Shown in pieces: positions 17,212 through 26,434 of a stretch of DNA of 64,000 nt. Position numbers and translations under genes: made by a program. The stretch is taken from NCBI GenBank assembly GCA_041494245.1, contig JBGQAK010000004.1:62001-126000 (forward strand), in the 5' to 3' direction. Positions within the stretch are counted from its first letter, which is position 1. The number at the start of each line of letters is the position of its first letter. This DNA is from RBG-13-68-16 sp041494245. Its GTDB lineage: Bacteria; Acidobacteriota; Thermoanaerobaculia; Thermoanaerobaculales; Thermoanaerobaculaceae. The notes below the pieces were generated by a model. That model ran no database searches and had not been told where the DNA came from. It worked only from the letters and a program-made list of their open reading frames with translations.

Positions 17212-18876
17212 GTGCTTCGACTCGTGCTCGCGTTGTCGGTCGGGGCGGCGCTGAGCGTCGCCTGCTCGCAGGCCCCACGCTGCGACCGGCTCTTCGTTGG
17301 CGCTGTCGTGCACACCCCGTCCGGTCCGCAGCGCCTCGAGATCGCCGTGGAGGGTGGGCGCATCGTCACGCTCGTGCCGCCAGACGGCGCGCGGCCATGG
17401 CGGCAGTCGGCCGCCGAGGTGGTGGAGCTGGGAGGCGCCAACGTCTACCCGGGCTTCACCGAGGGCCACGGTCACCTCGTCGGCTACGGTGCGGCCCTCG
17501 AGCAGGTGGACCTGCGCGAGACCGCCACCTTCGAAGCGCTGGTGGCGCGAGTCAAGGCCGCCGCGGCCAAGGTGCCTGCCGGCACCTGGGTCCTGGGCCG
17601 CGGCTGGGATCAAAACCTCTGGCCGGAGAAGGTCTTCCCCCGCCACCAGGCGCTCTCCGCGGCGGTGCCCGACCACCCGGTGCTCCTGCGGCGCGTGGAC
17701 GGCCACGCTGTGCTCACCAACGCGCGGGGGATGGCCGCGGCCGGCATCACCGCCGCCACGAAGGACCCCGCGGGCGGATGCATCCTGCGCGATGCGAACG
17801 GGGAACCCGCCGGCGTGCTGGTGGACGCGGCGGTGGAGCTGGTGGACCGGGCGGTCCCGGCGCCGACCGCCGCCGACATCGAGCGGCGCGTGCTGCTGGC
17901 CGGGCAGCACCTCGCCTCCTTCGGCCTGACCGAGATCCACGACGCCGGCACGGGCCGCCAGGAGCTGGCCGTGCTGCGCACGCTCGCCGGAGCAGGACGC
18001 CTCCCGATCCGCGTGTACGTGATGCTGGACGGTAGCGACGACACGCTCCTCGACGGTGAGTTCTCCGCCGGGCCCCAGACCACCCGGGACGGGATGCTCT
18101 CGGTGCGCGCCGTCAAGCTTTACGCCGACGGTGCGCTCGGCTCCCGCGGCGCCTGGCTCTCGCAGTCCTACAGCGACGAGCCGGGCACGCGCGGCCTGGA
18201 AGTCACACCGGAAGAACGCCTGGCGGACGTGGTGCGGCGCGCAGCGAAGGCCGGGTTCCAGCCGTGCATCCACGCCATCGGGGACGCCGCCGTGACGCGG
18301 GTGCTGGACATCTACGAGCGCGAGATGGGCGCGCGCGGCGACGCCCTGCGTCCGCGCATCGAGCACGCGCAGATCGTGACACCCAAGGATGTCCCGCGCT
18401 TCGCGCCCCTCGGCGTGATCGCCGCGGTGCAACCCACCCACTGCACCTCCGACATGCCGTGGGTCCCGGCGCGCCTGGGCGAGGCACGCGTGAGCTGGGC
18501 CTACCGCTGGCGGTCGTTGCTCGCGGCCGGCGCGAAGCTGTGCCTGGGCTCCGACGTGCCGGTCGAGAGCCCGGATCCCCGCCTCGGAATGTGGGCCGCG
18601 GTGACACGCCGTACTCCCCAGGGGACACCGCCCGGGGGCTGGAACCCCGCGGAGGCGCTCACCATCACCGAGGCGCTGGCCGGGTACACGAGCTGGACGG
18701 CGTACGCCGCCTTCGAGGAGGGCTGGCGCGGCTCGCTGACCCCCGGCACCGCCGCGGACCTCAGCGTCCTCGACCGTGACCTCGCGGCGGGAGGGGCGGC
18801 AGCGATTTTGCAGGCGCATGTGGTACGCACCGTGGTCGCGGGGCGCGACGTCTTCGTGGCGAGGAGCGGGTCGTGA
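17212..18876 (+). CDS. YtcJ-like metal-dependent amidohydrolase, probable lipoprotein
   Basis: 554 residues. The N-terminus is a lipoprotein-type signal with Cys18 (LSVACSQ), so the enzyme should sit on the membrane facing the periplasm. The TIM-barrel amidohydrolase motifs are visible: the metal-binding GFTEGHGHL, later HDAGT, the carboxyl-side HAIGDAAV and IEHAQI, and GSDVPVE near the C-terminus. YtcJ relatives hydrolyse N-formyl or amide bonds of mostly unknown substrates. The GTG start is fixed by a promoter that predicts a leaderless mRNA. Its TGA overlaps the pcm GTG (GTGA), so the two are translationally coupled. Confidence 0.85.
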   Translation: MLRLVLALSVGAALSVACSQAPRCDRLFVGAVVHTPSGPQRLEIAVEGGRIVTLVPPDGARPWRQSAAEVVELGGANVYPGFTEGHGHLVGYGAALEQVDLRETATFEALVARVKAAAAKVPAGTWVLGRGWDQNLWPEKVFPRHQALSAAVPDHPVLLRRVDGHAVLTNARGMAAAGITAATKDPAGGCILRDANGEPAGVLVDAAVELVDRAVPAPTAADIERRVLLAGQHLASFGLTEIHDAGTGRQELAVLRTLAGAGRLPIRVYVMLDGSDDTLLDGEFSAGPQTTRDGMLSVRAVKLYADGALGSRGAWLSQSYSDEPGTRGLEVTPEERLADVVRRAAKAGFQPCIHAIGDAAVTRVLDIYEREMGARGDALRPRIEHAQIVTPKDVPRFAPLGVIAAVQPTHCTSDMPWVPARLGEARVSWAYRWRSLLAAGAKLCLGSDVPVESPDPRLGMWAAVTRRTPQGTPPGGWNPAEALTITEALAGYTSWTAYAAFEEGWRGSLTPGTAADLSVLDRDLAAGGAAAILQAHVVRTVVAGRDVFVARSGS

Positions 18877-19601
18877 GGATGCCTTCGTTGCTCGTGATGC
18901 TCGCGCTTGCCGGGGTTTGGTCGTTGGGATGCGGAGGGCGCGACATGGCCAGCCAGGACGACCACTGGGCGAAGTTGCGCGACGACATGGTCACCAGCCA
19001 GATCGCGGCGCGCGGCGTGCGGGACAAGGCGGTGCTGACGGCGCTTCGTGCGGTGCCGCGCCACCTGTTCGTGCCGGTCGACATGCAGGCCGAGGCGTAC
19101 GCCGATCACCCGCTGCCCATCGGCGAAGGACAGACCATTTCCCAGCCGTACATCGTGGGCCTCATGACCGAGCTTCTCCAAGTCAAGGCGGGCGACCGCG
19201 TGCTCGAGGTCGGCACCGGGTCCGGCTACCAGGCCGCTGTGCTCGCAGCAATGGGCTGCGAGGTCTTCACCATCGAGATCCGCGGGGCGCTCGCCCGCGA
19301 GGCCGAGAGGCGCCTGGCCGCAGTCGACGCGAAGGGTGTCCACGTCCGCGTCGGAGACGGTTACGCGGGTTGGCCGGAGGCGGCGCCGTTCGCGGGCATC
19401 GTGGTCACGGCCGCGCCCGAGCGCATCCCGCAGCCGCTCCTGGACCAGCTCGCGGTCGGCGGGCACCTAGTGATCCCGGTGGGCTTGTTCTACCAGCAGC
19501 TCAAGGTGATCACCCGCAAGGCCGAGAACGACTTCCCGGAGCGCGATGTGATCCCCGTCCGTTTCGTCCCGATGACCGGCGAGGTCGAGAGAAGGCCCTA
19601 G
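18873..19601 (+). CDS. pcm: Protein-L-isoaspartate O-methyltransferase with lipoprotein signal (exported PCM)
   Basis: 242 residues. Residues 1-20 form a lipoprotein-like signal (VWSLGC, Cys20). The rest is a full-length PCM: VTSQIAARGV, VPRHLFVP, GEGQTISQPYIVG, the SAM site VLEVGTGSGYQAA and the late strand GIVVTAAPERIPQPL. PCM methylates isoaspartyl residues so that they revert to Asp. A periplasmic location is unusual because SAM is cytosolic, but signal-bearing PCMs are known in Gram-negatives. It overlaps the amidohydrolase stop by 4 nt. Confidence 0.88.
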   Translation: MRMPSLLVMLALAGVWSLGCGGRDMASQDDHWAKLRDDMVTSQIAARGVRDKAVLTALRAVPRHLFVPVDMQAEAYADHPLPIGEGQTISQPYIVGLMTELLQVKAGDRVLEVGTGSGYQAAVLAAMGCEVFTIEIRGALAREAERRLAAVDAKGVHVRVGDGYAGWPEAAPFAGIVVTAAPERIPQPLLDQLAVGGHLVIPVGLFYQQLKVITRKAENDFPERDVIPVRFVPMTGEVERRP

Positions 19602-20108
19602 GCGGGCTTTGAACCGCCGGTTTTCCCTCCTCATTTCTCTGCTATTGCGCCCCGGTGCGCGACCGTCTTGCCCTTTTCACTGCGCGACGGTCTTCTGTCG
19701 CCGGTCCCGCGGGTGGCCACCTGCGGTTTTGCGTCTCCACAGCCGCTGCGGCCGCACACTCCTGCACCCGCGACCACGCATGGCGGGCCCGGCGCGAGGC
19801 TCCTCGGTGTTCGCTCGTCGCCACAAGGCATGACTCCTCGCGCCACCGATACCTCGCGCCGGATCCCGCCGCGTGGTGCCCGCGAGCTTCGGAGCCATTT
19901 GCCACCCGCGGCACCGGCAGAATAGAAACCCCCCTCCCGAAGCTCGACGGCAACGACCGAGGGGTCATTCGTCCACGCAAGGCGAGACGACGAGGGCTTT
20001 GACATCGCGCACCACGTGGGTGGGCGTGACTCCGCCCGCGCAGGGGCGAAGCCAGCTCGCGGGGGCGAGCGGGCCCATCACGCGCAGCGGCACCAGGAGG
20101 GTGTCCGC
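19602..20108. other. 507-bp intergenic region, no confident gene
   Basis: This lies between convergent pcm and the C69 peptidase. I see no gene with a start and ribosome site, no RNA gene and no clear terminator. On the minus strand, 47 sense codons (19965-20108) follow the peptidase TGA in the same frame with 41/47 G/C-ending codons. They read as plausible protein (VVRDVKALVVSPCVDE at the end), so part of it may be old coding sequence. Confidence 0.5.
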
Positions 20109-21749
20109 TCAGCTCGCGGGTTGCTCGCCGGGGAGCGGGCGCACCTTGATCACCTCGCCGTGGTCCTTGACGATTGCCCGGTACCACGAGTCAGGGTACT
20201 TCGGGTGCGTGATGTTCCCCTGGGTGTCCTTGACGTTGCCGTCCATGTACTTGACGAGCAGGTCCTCGCCCAGCTTCTTCCAGCGGGCGTGCACCAACTC
20301 GCCCTGCGCGACCGAGTACCTCGTCAAGTAGTCACGGGCGAGGTCGGGCGCTTGCGCGTAGAGAGCGAGCGCCGCCTTGTCGATCCCAGCCTGATCGGCG
20401 AGGAAACGGCCCTCCAGCTCGCGCTGCACTTGCTGGATGTCCACGATCATGTTGGAGTAACGCGAGTACGCGTAGTTGGCGACCCAGTTGAACACCCAGA
20501 ACAGGGAATCCCACGAGAAGTGCTGCAGGTCCGCGACCCCGGAAGCGTACGAGGCCGGCACCTCGCGGATGCCGCAGTACATCGGCGCCCACACCGTCGA
20601 GTACGTGTCGTCTACGCCCCACCAGACCACCCCCCCGATCGGGTCTGGAAGATTCGAGCGCATCTGGGCGACAAACGAGAACCCGGTCTGCTGGGTAGAG
20701 ATGGCGCGCTCGTGGACGTACTCCTGGCCGTCCACTTTGAATGTCATCGGCCGCCACCGGTACGGGCAGGCGAACGGCCCCGCGCCGATGTCCTTCGTCA
20801 TGTCGAACTCGGTGCCCTCGTAGTGGTCGCGCATGAGCGCCATTGCATCGGCCACCGCGAGCTTCCTGTCGGGCTTGATCCAAAGCGGGAGCGGCGTTGC
20901 GCCGGGGACCCCCTTCACGTAGTCGATCGACAGGTTCGCGGAGGGCGCGGCGCGCCGGAACATGCTCCACACGCGCGCCTCGCATGCGCGCAGCGCGCCG
21001 AAGCTCAGCGGCGCGTAGGTGTCGGCAAAGGAGAACTCGTCGTCCTTGCCGGCAAACCACCCCTTCTCGCGCGCGAAGGAGATGACGTCCCTGGCGTACA
21101 GGCAGGTGGCCGGGTCGTTCAACGGGAACCGGCGGATCCGCGGCTGGTTCGCGTGAGCGGAGATGGTGCCATCCGGGATGCGGCGCGCGACCCAAACCGC
21201 CCCCTTGACCCCCTTGCCCTTGCCGAGGATCTCGAGGATCCACGCCTCGTTGGGGTCCGCGACGGAGATCGACTCGCCCGACGAGGCGTACCCGTACTCG
21301 GTCACCAGGTCGGTCATCACCTTGAGCGCCTCGCGCGCGGTCTTCGCCCTCTCGAGCGCGATGTACATCAGCGAGCCGTAGTCGATGCCGATGGGCGGGT
21401 CGGGCTTGAGCTCCTCGCGGCCGCCGAAGGTGGTCTCGCCCACCGAGACCTGGTGCTCGTTGATGTTGCCAACCACCCAGTAGGTGAGCGGCGCCTGGGG
21501 GATCCGGCCGAGGAACTTTCCACTGTCCCACTCGATGACGTCGCGCATCGTGCCCGGCTGGAAGGTGCCTCCCGGCCGAAGCACGAGCTCACCGTAGAAC
21601 TCGTGGGAGTCGGCGGCATAGGTGATCATCGTGGAGCCGTCGGCCGAGGCCCCCTTGGTGATGATGAGGTTGGTGCACGCAGCGGCGCGCTGCGGCGCAA
21701 GGGCGATGCAGAGCAGCACGGCGCAGGAAACGGCGATGGCTCGTCTCAC
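20109..21749 (-). CDS. Secreted C69-family dipeptidase (Ntn cysteine hydrolase)
   Basis: 546 residues from a GTG at 21747-21749, chosen because GGAGGGG stands 5 nt upstream and a signal peptide begins there. Cleavage after AAA at 22-24 would expose Cys25 (CTNLIITKGAS), the N-terminal nucleophile of the C69 (PepD-like) family, so signal cleavage also activates the enzyme. Further family features are TYAADSHEF, GNINEHQVSVGETTFGG and ANQPRIR. Members cleave dipeptides. With the M28 peptidase and the PCM/asparaginase group it suggests active peptide processing outside the cytoplasm. A longer frame upstream is not supported. Confidence 0.9.
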   Translation of the reverse strand: MRRAIAVSCAVLLCIALAPQRAAACTNLIITKGASADGSTMITYAADSHEFYGELVLRPGGTFQPGTMRDVIEWDSGKFLGRIPQAPLTYWVVGNINEHQVSVGETTFGGREELKPDPPIGIDYGSLMYIALERAKTAREALKVMTDLVTEYGYASSGESISVADPNEAWILEILGKGKGVKGAVWVARRIPDGTISAHANQPRIRRFPLNDPATCLYARDVISFAREKGWFAGKDDEFSFADTYAPLSFGALRACEARVWSMFRRAAPSANLSIDYVKGVPGATPLPLWIKPDRKLAVADAMALMRDHYEGTEFDMTKDIGAGPFACPYRWRPMTFKVDGQEYVHERAISTQQTGFSFVAQMRSNLPDPIGGVVWWGVDDTYSTVWAPMYCGIREVPASYASGVADLQHFSWDSLFWVFNWVANYAYSRYSNMIVDIQQVQRELEGRFLADQAGIDKAALALYAQAPDLARDYLTRYSVAQGELVHARWKKLGEDLLVKYMDGNVKDTQGNITHPKYPDSWYRAIVKDHGEVIKVRPLPGEQPAS

Positions 21750-21916
21750 GGTATCCCCTCCGGCAGGCCGTCGGCGCGGATGAGCGCCGCCCGAGAAGAA
21801 TACCAGCACACGGCGCCACCCGGAGGACGAGAACCCTCCCGCGAGTGAATCGAACGGAGAGGACGATACGAGCGGCGGCCCTGGGACCCCGTGTGGCCGC
21901 CGATGCGGCGCGGCGT

Positions 21917-22126
21917 TCAGCCCTCTCTCAGGGACACCTGGGTGGTGCGCTTCTCCTCGACGAACTCGAGCTTCCCCTCGCGCGCCAGCCAACCGATCGC
22001 CATAAACACCACGCCCCGCGGGGCGTCCACGCCCTTCTCGATGCCGGAGAGGCTCGACTTTCCGTGCCCTTTCAGGTAGTTCCACACCTTGCCCGCAGCC
22101 TTGCCGATGTTTTCCTCGTACGTCAT
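21917..22126 (-). CDS. Small winged-helix protein (DUF2582 type)
   Basis: 69 residues. The sequence (MTYEENIGKAAGKVWNYL at the start and VVFMAIGWLAREGKLEF in the recognition-helix region) matches the small winged helix-turn-helix family once called DUF2582. It is probably a DNA-binding or scaffold protein; targets are unknown. The ATG at 22124-22126 has GGAGG 8 nt upstream; a longer frame to 22192 lacks a ribosome site. It lies 62 nt after the glgB stop on the same strand and may be co-transcribed with it. Confidence 0.75.
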   Translation of the reverse strand: MTYEENIGKAAGKVWNYLKGHGKSSLSGIEKGVDAPRGVVFMAIGWLAREGKLEFVEEKRTTQVSLREG

Positions 22127-22188
22127 AGCTTCAACCTCCGTCGAATGCGGATTGTGACCCATTTGCAGCGGTGACGCAAACCCCGCGA

Positions 22189-24099
22189 TCACCCCTGCGG
22201 CCCCTCACCCTTGAGGAACACCGCGGCGAGCGGCGGCACGGCGAGGTTCAACGAGAACGGCCGGCCGTGCGTCGGGACCGCCTCGGCGACCACGCCGCCG
22301 AGATTGCCCATGCCACTGCCTCCGTACTCCTGGCCGTCGGTGTTGAGGAGCTCGCGCCACGTCCCGCCGAACGGCACGCCGATCCTGTAGCCGACCCGGG
22401 GGACGGGGGTGAAGTTGCAGACCACCAGCACCGCATCGCTGCCCTTTCCCTTGCGGAGGAACGAGAGCACGCTCCCCTGCCAGTCGGCGCAGTCCACCCA
22501 CTCGAAACCGGCCGGGTCGCAGTCGCGTTCGTACAGCGCGGGCTCGGACCGGTACACGCGGTTGACGTCCGACACGAGCCTGCGCACGCCTTCGTGGGGT
22601 GCGTACTGCAGGAGGTGCCAGTCCAGGCTCTCGTCGTGGTGCCACTCGCGCCACTGGCCGATCTCACCTCCCATGAACAGCAGCTTCTTGCCCGGCTGCG
22701 CCCACATGTAGGCGAGCAGCAGCCTCAGGTTGGCGAACTTCTGCCAGTCGTCCCCCGGCATCTTGCCGAGCAGTGAGCCCTTCCCGTGCACTACCTCGTC
22801 ATGGGACAGCGGCAGCACGAAGTTCTCGTGAAACGCGTAGAGCTGGCGGAAGGTGAGCTGGTCTTGGTGGAATTTGCGGTGGACGGGGTCGCGGCGCATG
22901 TAGTCGAGGGTGTCGTGCATCCAGCCCATGTCCCACTTCAGCCCAAAGCCGAGGCCCCCCACGTACGTCGGGCGCGAGACCATCGGCCAGGCGGTGGATT
23001 CCTCGGCGATCATTTGGACGTCGGGGTGGCGCCGGTACACCTCCTCGTTGCACCGGCGCAGGAACGCAATGGCGTCCAGGTTCTCCCTCCCGCCGAAGGC
23101 GTTTGGCACCCACTCCCCCTCCTTGCGCGAGTAGTCGAGGTAGAGCATCGAGGCGACCGCGTCCACGCGCAGTCCGTCCGCGTGGTACTTCTCCAGCCAG
23201 AAAAGCGCGTTCGAGGCCAGGAAGCTCGAGAGCTCCTTGCGGCCGTAGTTGAAGATGTAGCTGCCCCAGTCGGGGTGGTACCCCTGGCGGGGATCGGCAT
23301 GCTCGTACAGGTGCGTGCCGTCGAAGTAGGCGATGCCGTGCTCGTCGGACGGGAAGTGCGATGGCACCCAGTCCAGGATCACGCCGATGCCGGCGCGGTG
23401 CAAGGTGTCCACCAGGAACATGAAGTCCTGGGGGGTGCCGTAGCGGCTCGTCGGCGCGAAGAATCCGGTGATCTGGTAGCCCCAGGAGCCGTAGAACGGG
23501 TGCTCCATCACCGGCATGAACTCCACGTGGGAGAAGCCGGTCCCGGCGACGTACTCCGCGAGCTTCGGCGCCATCTCGCGGTAGGTCATCCACCGGCTGT
23601 CCTCCTCCGGCACCCGCATCCAGGAGCCAAGGTGCACCTCGTAGGTCGACATCGGGGCGTCCAGCCGGTTGCGGGCGGCACGGCCGTTCATCCACTCTTT
23701 GTCGCCCCAGGTGTAGCCCAGGTCCCACACGACGGAGGCGGTCTTGGGCGGGGTCTCGTTGAGCAGGGCGTAGGGGTCCGCTTTGTCCGCCCGGTAGCCG
23801 CGGAAGCGCGAGCGGACGTGGTACTTGTACACCGCCCCCTTGCCGATCCCCGGGATGAACCCCTCCCAGATCCCGGACTGGCCGCGCGATCCGAGGAGGT
23901 GGCTCCCCTTGTTCCAGCCGTTGAAGTCGCCGGTCACCGCGACCCGCTCGGCGTCCGGGGCCCACACTGCGAAGTACACGCCCTCGGTGCCGCCGGCGGT
24001 GATCGCGTGCGAGCCCAGCTTCTCCCAGAGGGTGAAGTGGCTCCCCTCGTTGAAGAGGAAGAGATCGTCCTCGGTAAGCAGGCTGACGTCGTACCGCAC
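22189..24099 (-). CDS. glgB: 1,4-alpha-glucan branching enzyme
   Basis: 636 residues. It forms alpha-1,6 branches in glycogen. Domains: N-terminal CBM48 (VYFAVWAPDAERVAVTGDFN near 41-60), a GH13 barrel with nucleophile Asp313 (GLRVDAVASMLYLDYSR) and acid/base Glu366 (IAEESTAWP), and a beta-sandwich end. LSHDEVVHGKGSL is the usual late GlgB signature. The N-terminus SLLTEDDLFLFNEG is also typical. Length is normal for GlgB lacking the extra N1 domain. The GTG start at 24097-24099 has no close ribosome site (a GGAGGAGGGAGG block lies about 25 nt upstream). No other glycogen gene is in the window. Confidence 0.93.
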   Translation of the reverse strand: MRYDVSLLTEDDLFLFNEGSHFTLWEKLGSHAITAGGTEGVYFAVWAPDAERVAVTGDFNGWNKGSHLLGSRGQSGIWEGFIPGIGKGAVYKYHVRSRFRGYRADKADPYALLNETPPKTASVVWDLGYTWGDKEWMNGRAARNRLDAPMSTYEVHLGSWMRVPEEDSRWMTYREMAPKLAEYVAGTGFSHVEFMPVMEHPFYGSWGYQITGFFAPTSRYGTPQDFMFLVDTLHRAGIGVILDWVPSHFPSDEHGIAYFDGTHLYEHADPRQGYHPDWGSYIFNYGRKELSSFLASNALFWLEKYHADGLRVDAVASMLYLDYSRKEGEWVPNAFGGRENLDAIAFLRRCNEEVYRRHPDVQMIAEESTAWPMVSRPTYVGGLGFGLKWDMGWMHDTLDYMRRDPVHRKFHQDQLTFRQLYAFHENFVLPLSHDEVVHGKGSLLGKMPGDDWQKFANLRLLLAYMWAQPGKKLLFMGGEIGQWREWHHDESLDWHLLQYAPHEGVRRLVSDVNRVYRSEPALYERDCDPAGFEWVDCADWQGSVLSFLRKGKGSDAVLVVCNFTPVPRVGYRIGVPFGGTWRELLNTDGQEYGGSGMGNLGGVVAEAVPTHGRPFSLNLAVPPLAAVFLKGEGPQG

Positions 24100-24258
24100 C
24101 GGCCTGAGCGCTTGGTTTATGCCAGCCTCCCTCCTCCAGGACGCCCCGGATAGACGCCACGATAGCAGAACCCGGTGGCGATGGGTCGCACTGGGTGGAG
24201 AGGTCGCCGGTCACCTTCCCGCCACCGGGGGGACGCACCGATAGCGCGCCCCTGCACC

Positions 24259-24575
24259 CTACATCTGCCGTCCCTGGATCGTCGCCCCGGTATTCCGTTC
24301 GCTCACGGTGAAGAGGGCGGTGACCGTCGACTCCAGCTGGGCCACGTCGTCGCGGACGCTCACCGCCACGGTCTGCGGACGGCGCGCCATCAGCACCATG
24401 TAAGGTGTAGCTCGCGACCTGGCCCAGGGCGGCGAACGGCTTGTCGTTGGGGATGCTGATGAGGAACTGGCACTTGATCGGCGGGGTGATGCGGTCGTCG
24501 AGGCCCTTGGCCGCGAGGAAGATCGACACCGAGCCGCGGTGGGCGTCGCCCTCCGGGAGCAGGGCCATCCTGCCC
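24259..24575 (-). pseudogene. C-terminal remnant of a VWA-type secreted protein, truncated and frameshifted
   Basis: On the minus strand, a frame entered near 24575 reads HRGSVSIFLAAKGLDDRI, then PPIKCQFLISIPNDKPFAAL and QVASYT, and loses sense. The next frame reads YMVLMARRPQTVAVSVRDDV, then STVTALFTVSERN, and stops at 24259-24261. Removing one T near 24402 joins the two parts into one continuous protein end. There is no start or N-terminal part: the sequence is cut where the 90-bp repeat copy begins (24586). The style resembles C-termini of secreted VWA-domain proteins common in Acidobacteriota (from memory). A second scrap of the same kind lies at 30401-30563. Confidence 0.7.
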
Positions 24576-24585
24576 TCCTCCCATG

Positions 24586-24675
24586 CTGCAGGTTTCCTCA
24601 CCCACAGCATGCCGGAAGTGGCTCGGACGGACCACTCCTGTCACTGAACAACCTGGTGAGATTTCACACCTAGTC
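24586..24675 (-). repeat. 90-bp inverted repeat, copy A (downstream of aspS)
   Basis: Read on the minus strand, this matches 26655-26744 on the plus strand at 85 of 90 positions without gaps. It ends one base short of the aspS stop codon (24677-24679). The unit has an internal imperfect hairpin (GGAGTGG with CCACTTCC) and a short GGTG...CACC pair. There is no ORF. Confidence 0.9.
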
Positions 24676-24676
24676 G

Positions 24677-26434
24677 CTAAATCAGCGCGATGTGCAGCTC
24701 GCGGAGTTGCTCGGCGTCCACCGTGTTGGGGGCGTCGGTGAGCAGGCAGTTGCCGGCCGTGGTCTTGGGGAACGCGATCACATCCCGGATCGAGTCGCGC
24801 CCCGCCATCAGCATCACCATGCGGTCGAGGCCGAGGGCCAGCCCCCCATGCGGCGGCGCGCCATAGCGGAACGCCTCGAGGAGGAAGCCGAACTTGTGCC
24901 TCGCCTGCGCCTCGTCGATCCCGAGCGCCGTGAACATCCTGCGCTGCAGCGCCGGGTCGTGGATGCGGATCGACCCGCCGCCCAGCTCCACGCCGTCCAT
25001 CACCACGTCGTAGGCACGCGCCCGCACCGCCCCTGGGTCGCTCTCGAGCTTGTCCGCGTCCTCGGGCCTGGGCGAGGTGAACGGGTGGTGGCTCGCGTAG
25101 AAGCGCTTGGTCTCCTCGTCCCACTCGAGGAGCGGAAACTCGGTCACCCATACGAAGGCGTGTGCGTCCTTCGGGACGAGGCCGAGCCTGCGCGCCAGCT
25201 CCACGCGCAGCGCGCCCAGGGAGGCAAAGACCACTCTGGGCGCCCCGCCCACGGCCACCAGAAGGTCGCCTTCGCCGGCGCCGGCGACCGCGAGGAACGC
25301 CGCGATGCCCTCGTCCCCGAGCGTTTTCCTCGCGGGCGAGCCGTACCCTTCCGCGGTCTTGCGGAACCACAGCACGCCGGGGGCGCCGTAGGGCTTGACG
25401 AGATCGGACAGCTCGTCGAGCTGTTTGCGCGAGAACGAGGCCCCTCCCGGCACAACCAGCCCCTTCACGCGCCCGGTCCGGGCCGCCGAGCGCAGCGCCT
25501 CGAACGCGCACCCGCTGGCGGCCGCGCCCAATTCGACCAGCTCCATCCCGAAGCGCATGTCCGGCTTGTCGCTGCCGAAGCGCTCCATCGCCTCCCCGTA
25601 GCTCAGGCGCGGGAAGCTCGCCGGCGGCGTGATCCCCGCGATCGGGAAGACGTGCGCGAACAGCCCCTCGATGAGCGTGAAGATGTCCTCCTCCTCGACG
25701 AAGGAGGCCTCGACGTCCACCTGCGTGAACTCGAGCTGGCGCTCGGCGCGCAGCGCCTCGTCGCGGAAGCAGCGCGCGATCTGGATGTAGCGCCCCAGGC
25801 CGGCGACCTGCAGGAGCTGCTTGAACAGCTGCGGCGACTGCGGCAGCGCGTAGAACGTGCCGCGCGACAGGCGCGCCGGGACCAGGAAGTCGCGCGCCCC
25901 CTCGGGGGTGGACCGTGTCAGGATCGGGGTTTCGACGTCCACGAACCCTATATTGTGAAAATATTCACGAATGGCGAACGTGATGCGGTCGCGCAACAGT
26001 ACCGTGGCCATCATCTCGGGCCGCCGCAAGTCTAGGTAGCGGTAGCGCAGGCGCAGCTCCTCAGAGGCGTTGACCCGGTCCTCCACCACGAACGGCGGCG
26101 TCTCGGCGGTGGTGAGCAGCTCGACCGTCTCGGCCAGCACCTCGACCTCGCCGGTGGGCATCTCGGGGTTGACGGTCTCGGCGGAGCGTCGCGCCACCGT
26201 GCCCACGACGCGGATGACATCCTCCTGGGAGAGCCTCTCCCCAGCCTCGCGCAGCTCGTCGCGCATCAGCACCTGCACCCACCCCTCGCGGTCGCGCAGA
26301 TCCACGAACACGATCCCGCCCAGGTTGCGGCGGCGCCGCACCCATCCGACCAGCTCCACGCGCCGCCCGACGTCCGCGGCGCGCAGGCTGCCGCAGAAAG
26401 GCCTCTCCCACGCTCGCATCAGCGTCTCAGACAT
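24677..26434 (-). CDS. aspS: Aspartyl-tRNA synthetase
   Basis: 585 residues, bacterial type. An N-terminal OB-fold anticodon domain (ELVGWVRRRRNLGGIVFVDL) is followed by the class II core with motif 1 (FVDVETPILTRSTPEGARDF), motif 2 (IARCFRDEALRAERQLEFTQ) and motif 3 (LALGLDRMVMLM), and a GAD insert at about 280-420. It charges tRNA-Asp. In motif 2 the usual ADRQPEF reads AERQLEF, a conservative variation. The ATG has GGAGGGAG upstream. The gene is flanked by two inverted 90-bp repeats. I cannot tell whether it is the discriminating or non-discriminating (Asp/Asn) form. Confidence 0.95.
   Translation of the reverse strand: MSETLMRAWERPFCGSLRAADVGRRVELVGWVRRRRNLGGIVFVDLRDREGWVQVLMRDELREAGERLSQEDVIRVVGTVARRSAETVNPEMPTGEVEVLAETVELLTTAETPPFVVEDRVNASEELRLRYRYLDLRRPEMMATVLLRDRITFAIREYFHNIGFVDVETPILTRSTPEGARDFLVPARLSRGTFYALPQSPQLFKQLLQVAGLGRYIQIARCFRDEALRAERQLEFTQVDVEASFVEEEDIFTLIEGLFAHVFPIAGITPPASFPRLSYGEAMERFGSDKPDMRFGMELVELGAAASGCAFEALRSAARTGRVKGLVVPGGASFSRKQLDELSDLVKPYGAPGVLWFRKTAEGYGSPARKTLGDEGIAAFLAVAGAGEGDLLVAVGGAPRVVFASLGALRVELARRLGLVPKDAHAFVWVTEFPLLEWDEETKRFYASHHPFTSPRPEDADKLESDPGAVRARAYDVVMDGVELGGGSIRIHDPALQRRMFTALGIDEAQARHKFGFLLEAFRYGAPPHGGLALGLDRMVMLMAGRDSIRDVIAFPKTTAGNCLLTDAPNTVDAEQLRELHIALI

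Noticed and set aside
16049..22126. A defence or toxin system in the peptidase-rich region
   Set aside because: All genes have ordinary peptidase or repair motifs and signal peptides; there is no nuclease, reverse transcriptase, NTPase sensor or toxin-antitoxin pair.
24586..24675. Integron attC site or terminal repeat of a known IS
   Set aside because: There are no R''/L'' boxes with GTT/AAC core spacing, no integrase, and no transposase ORF between or beside the two copies.
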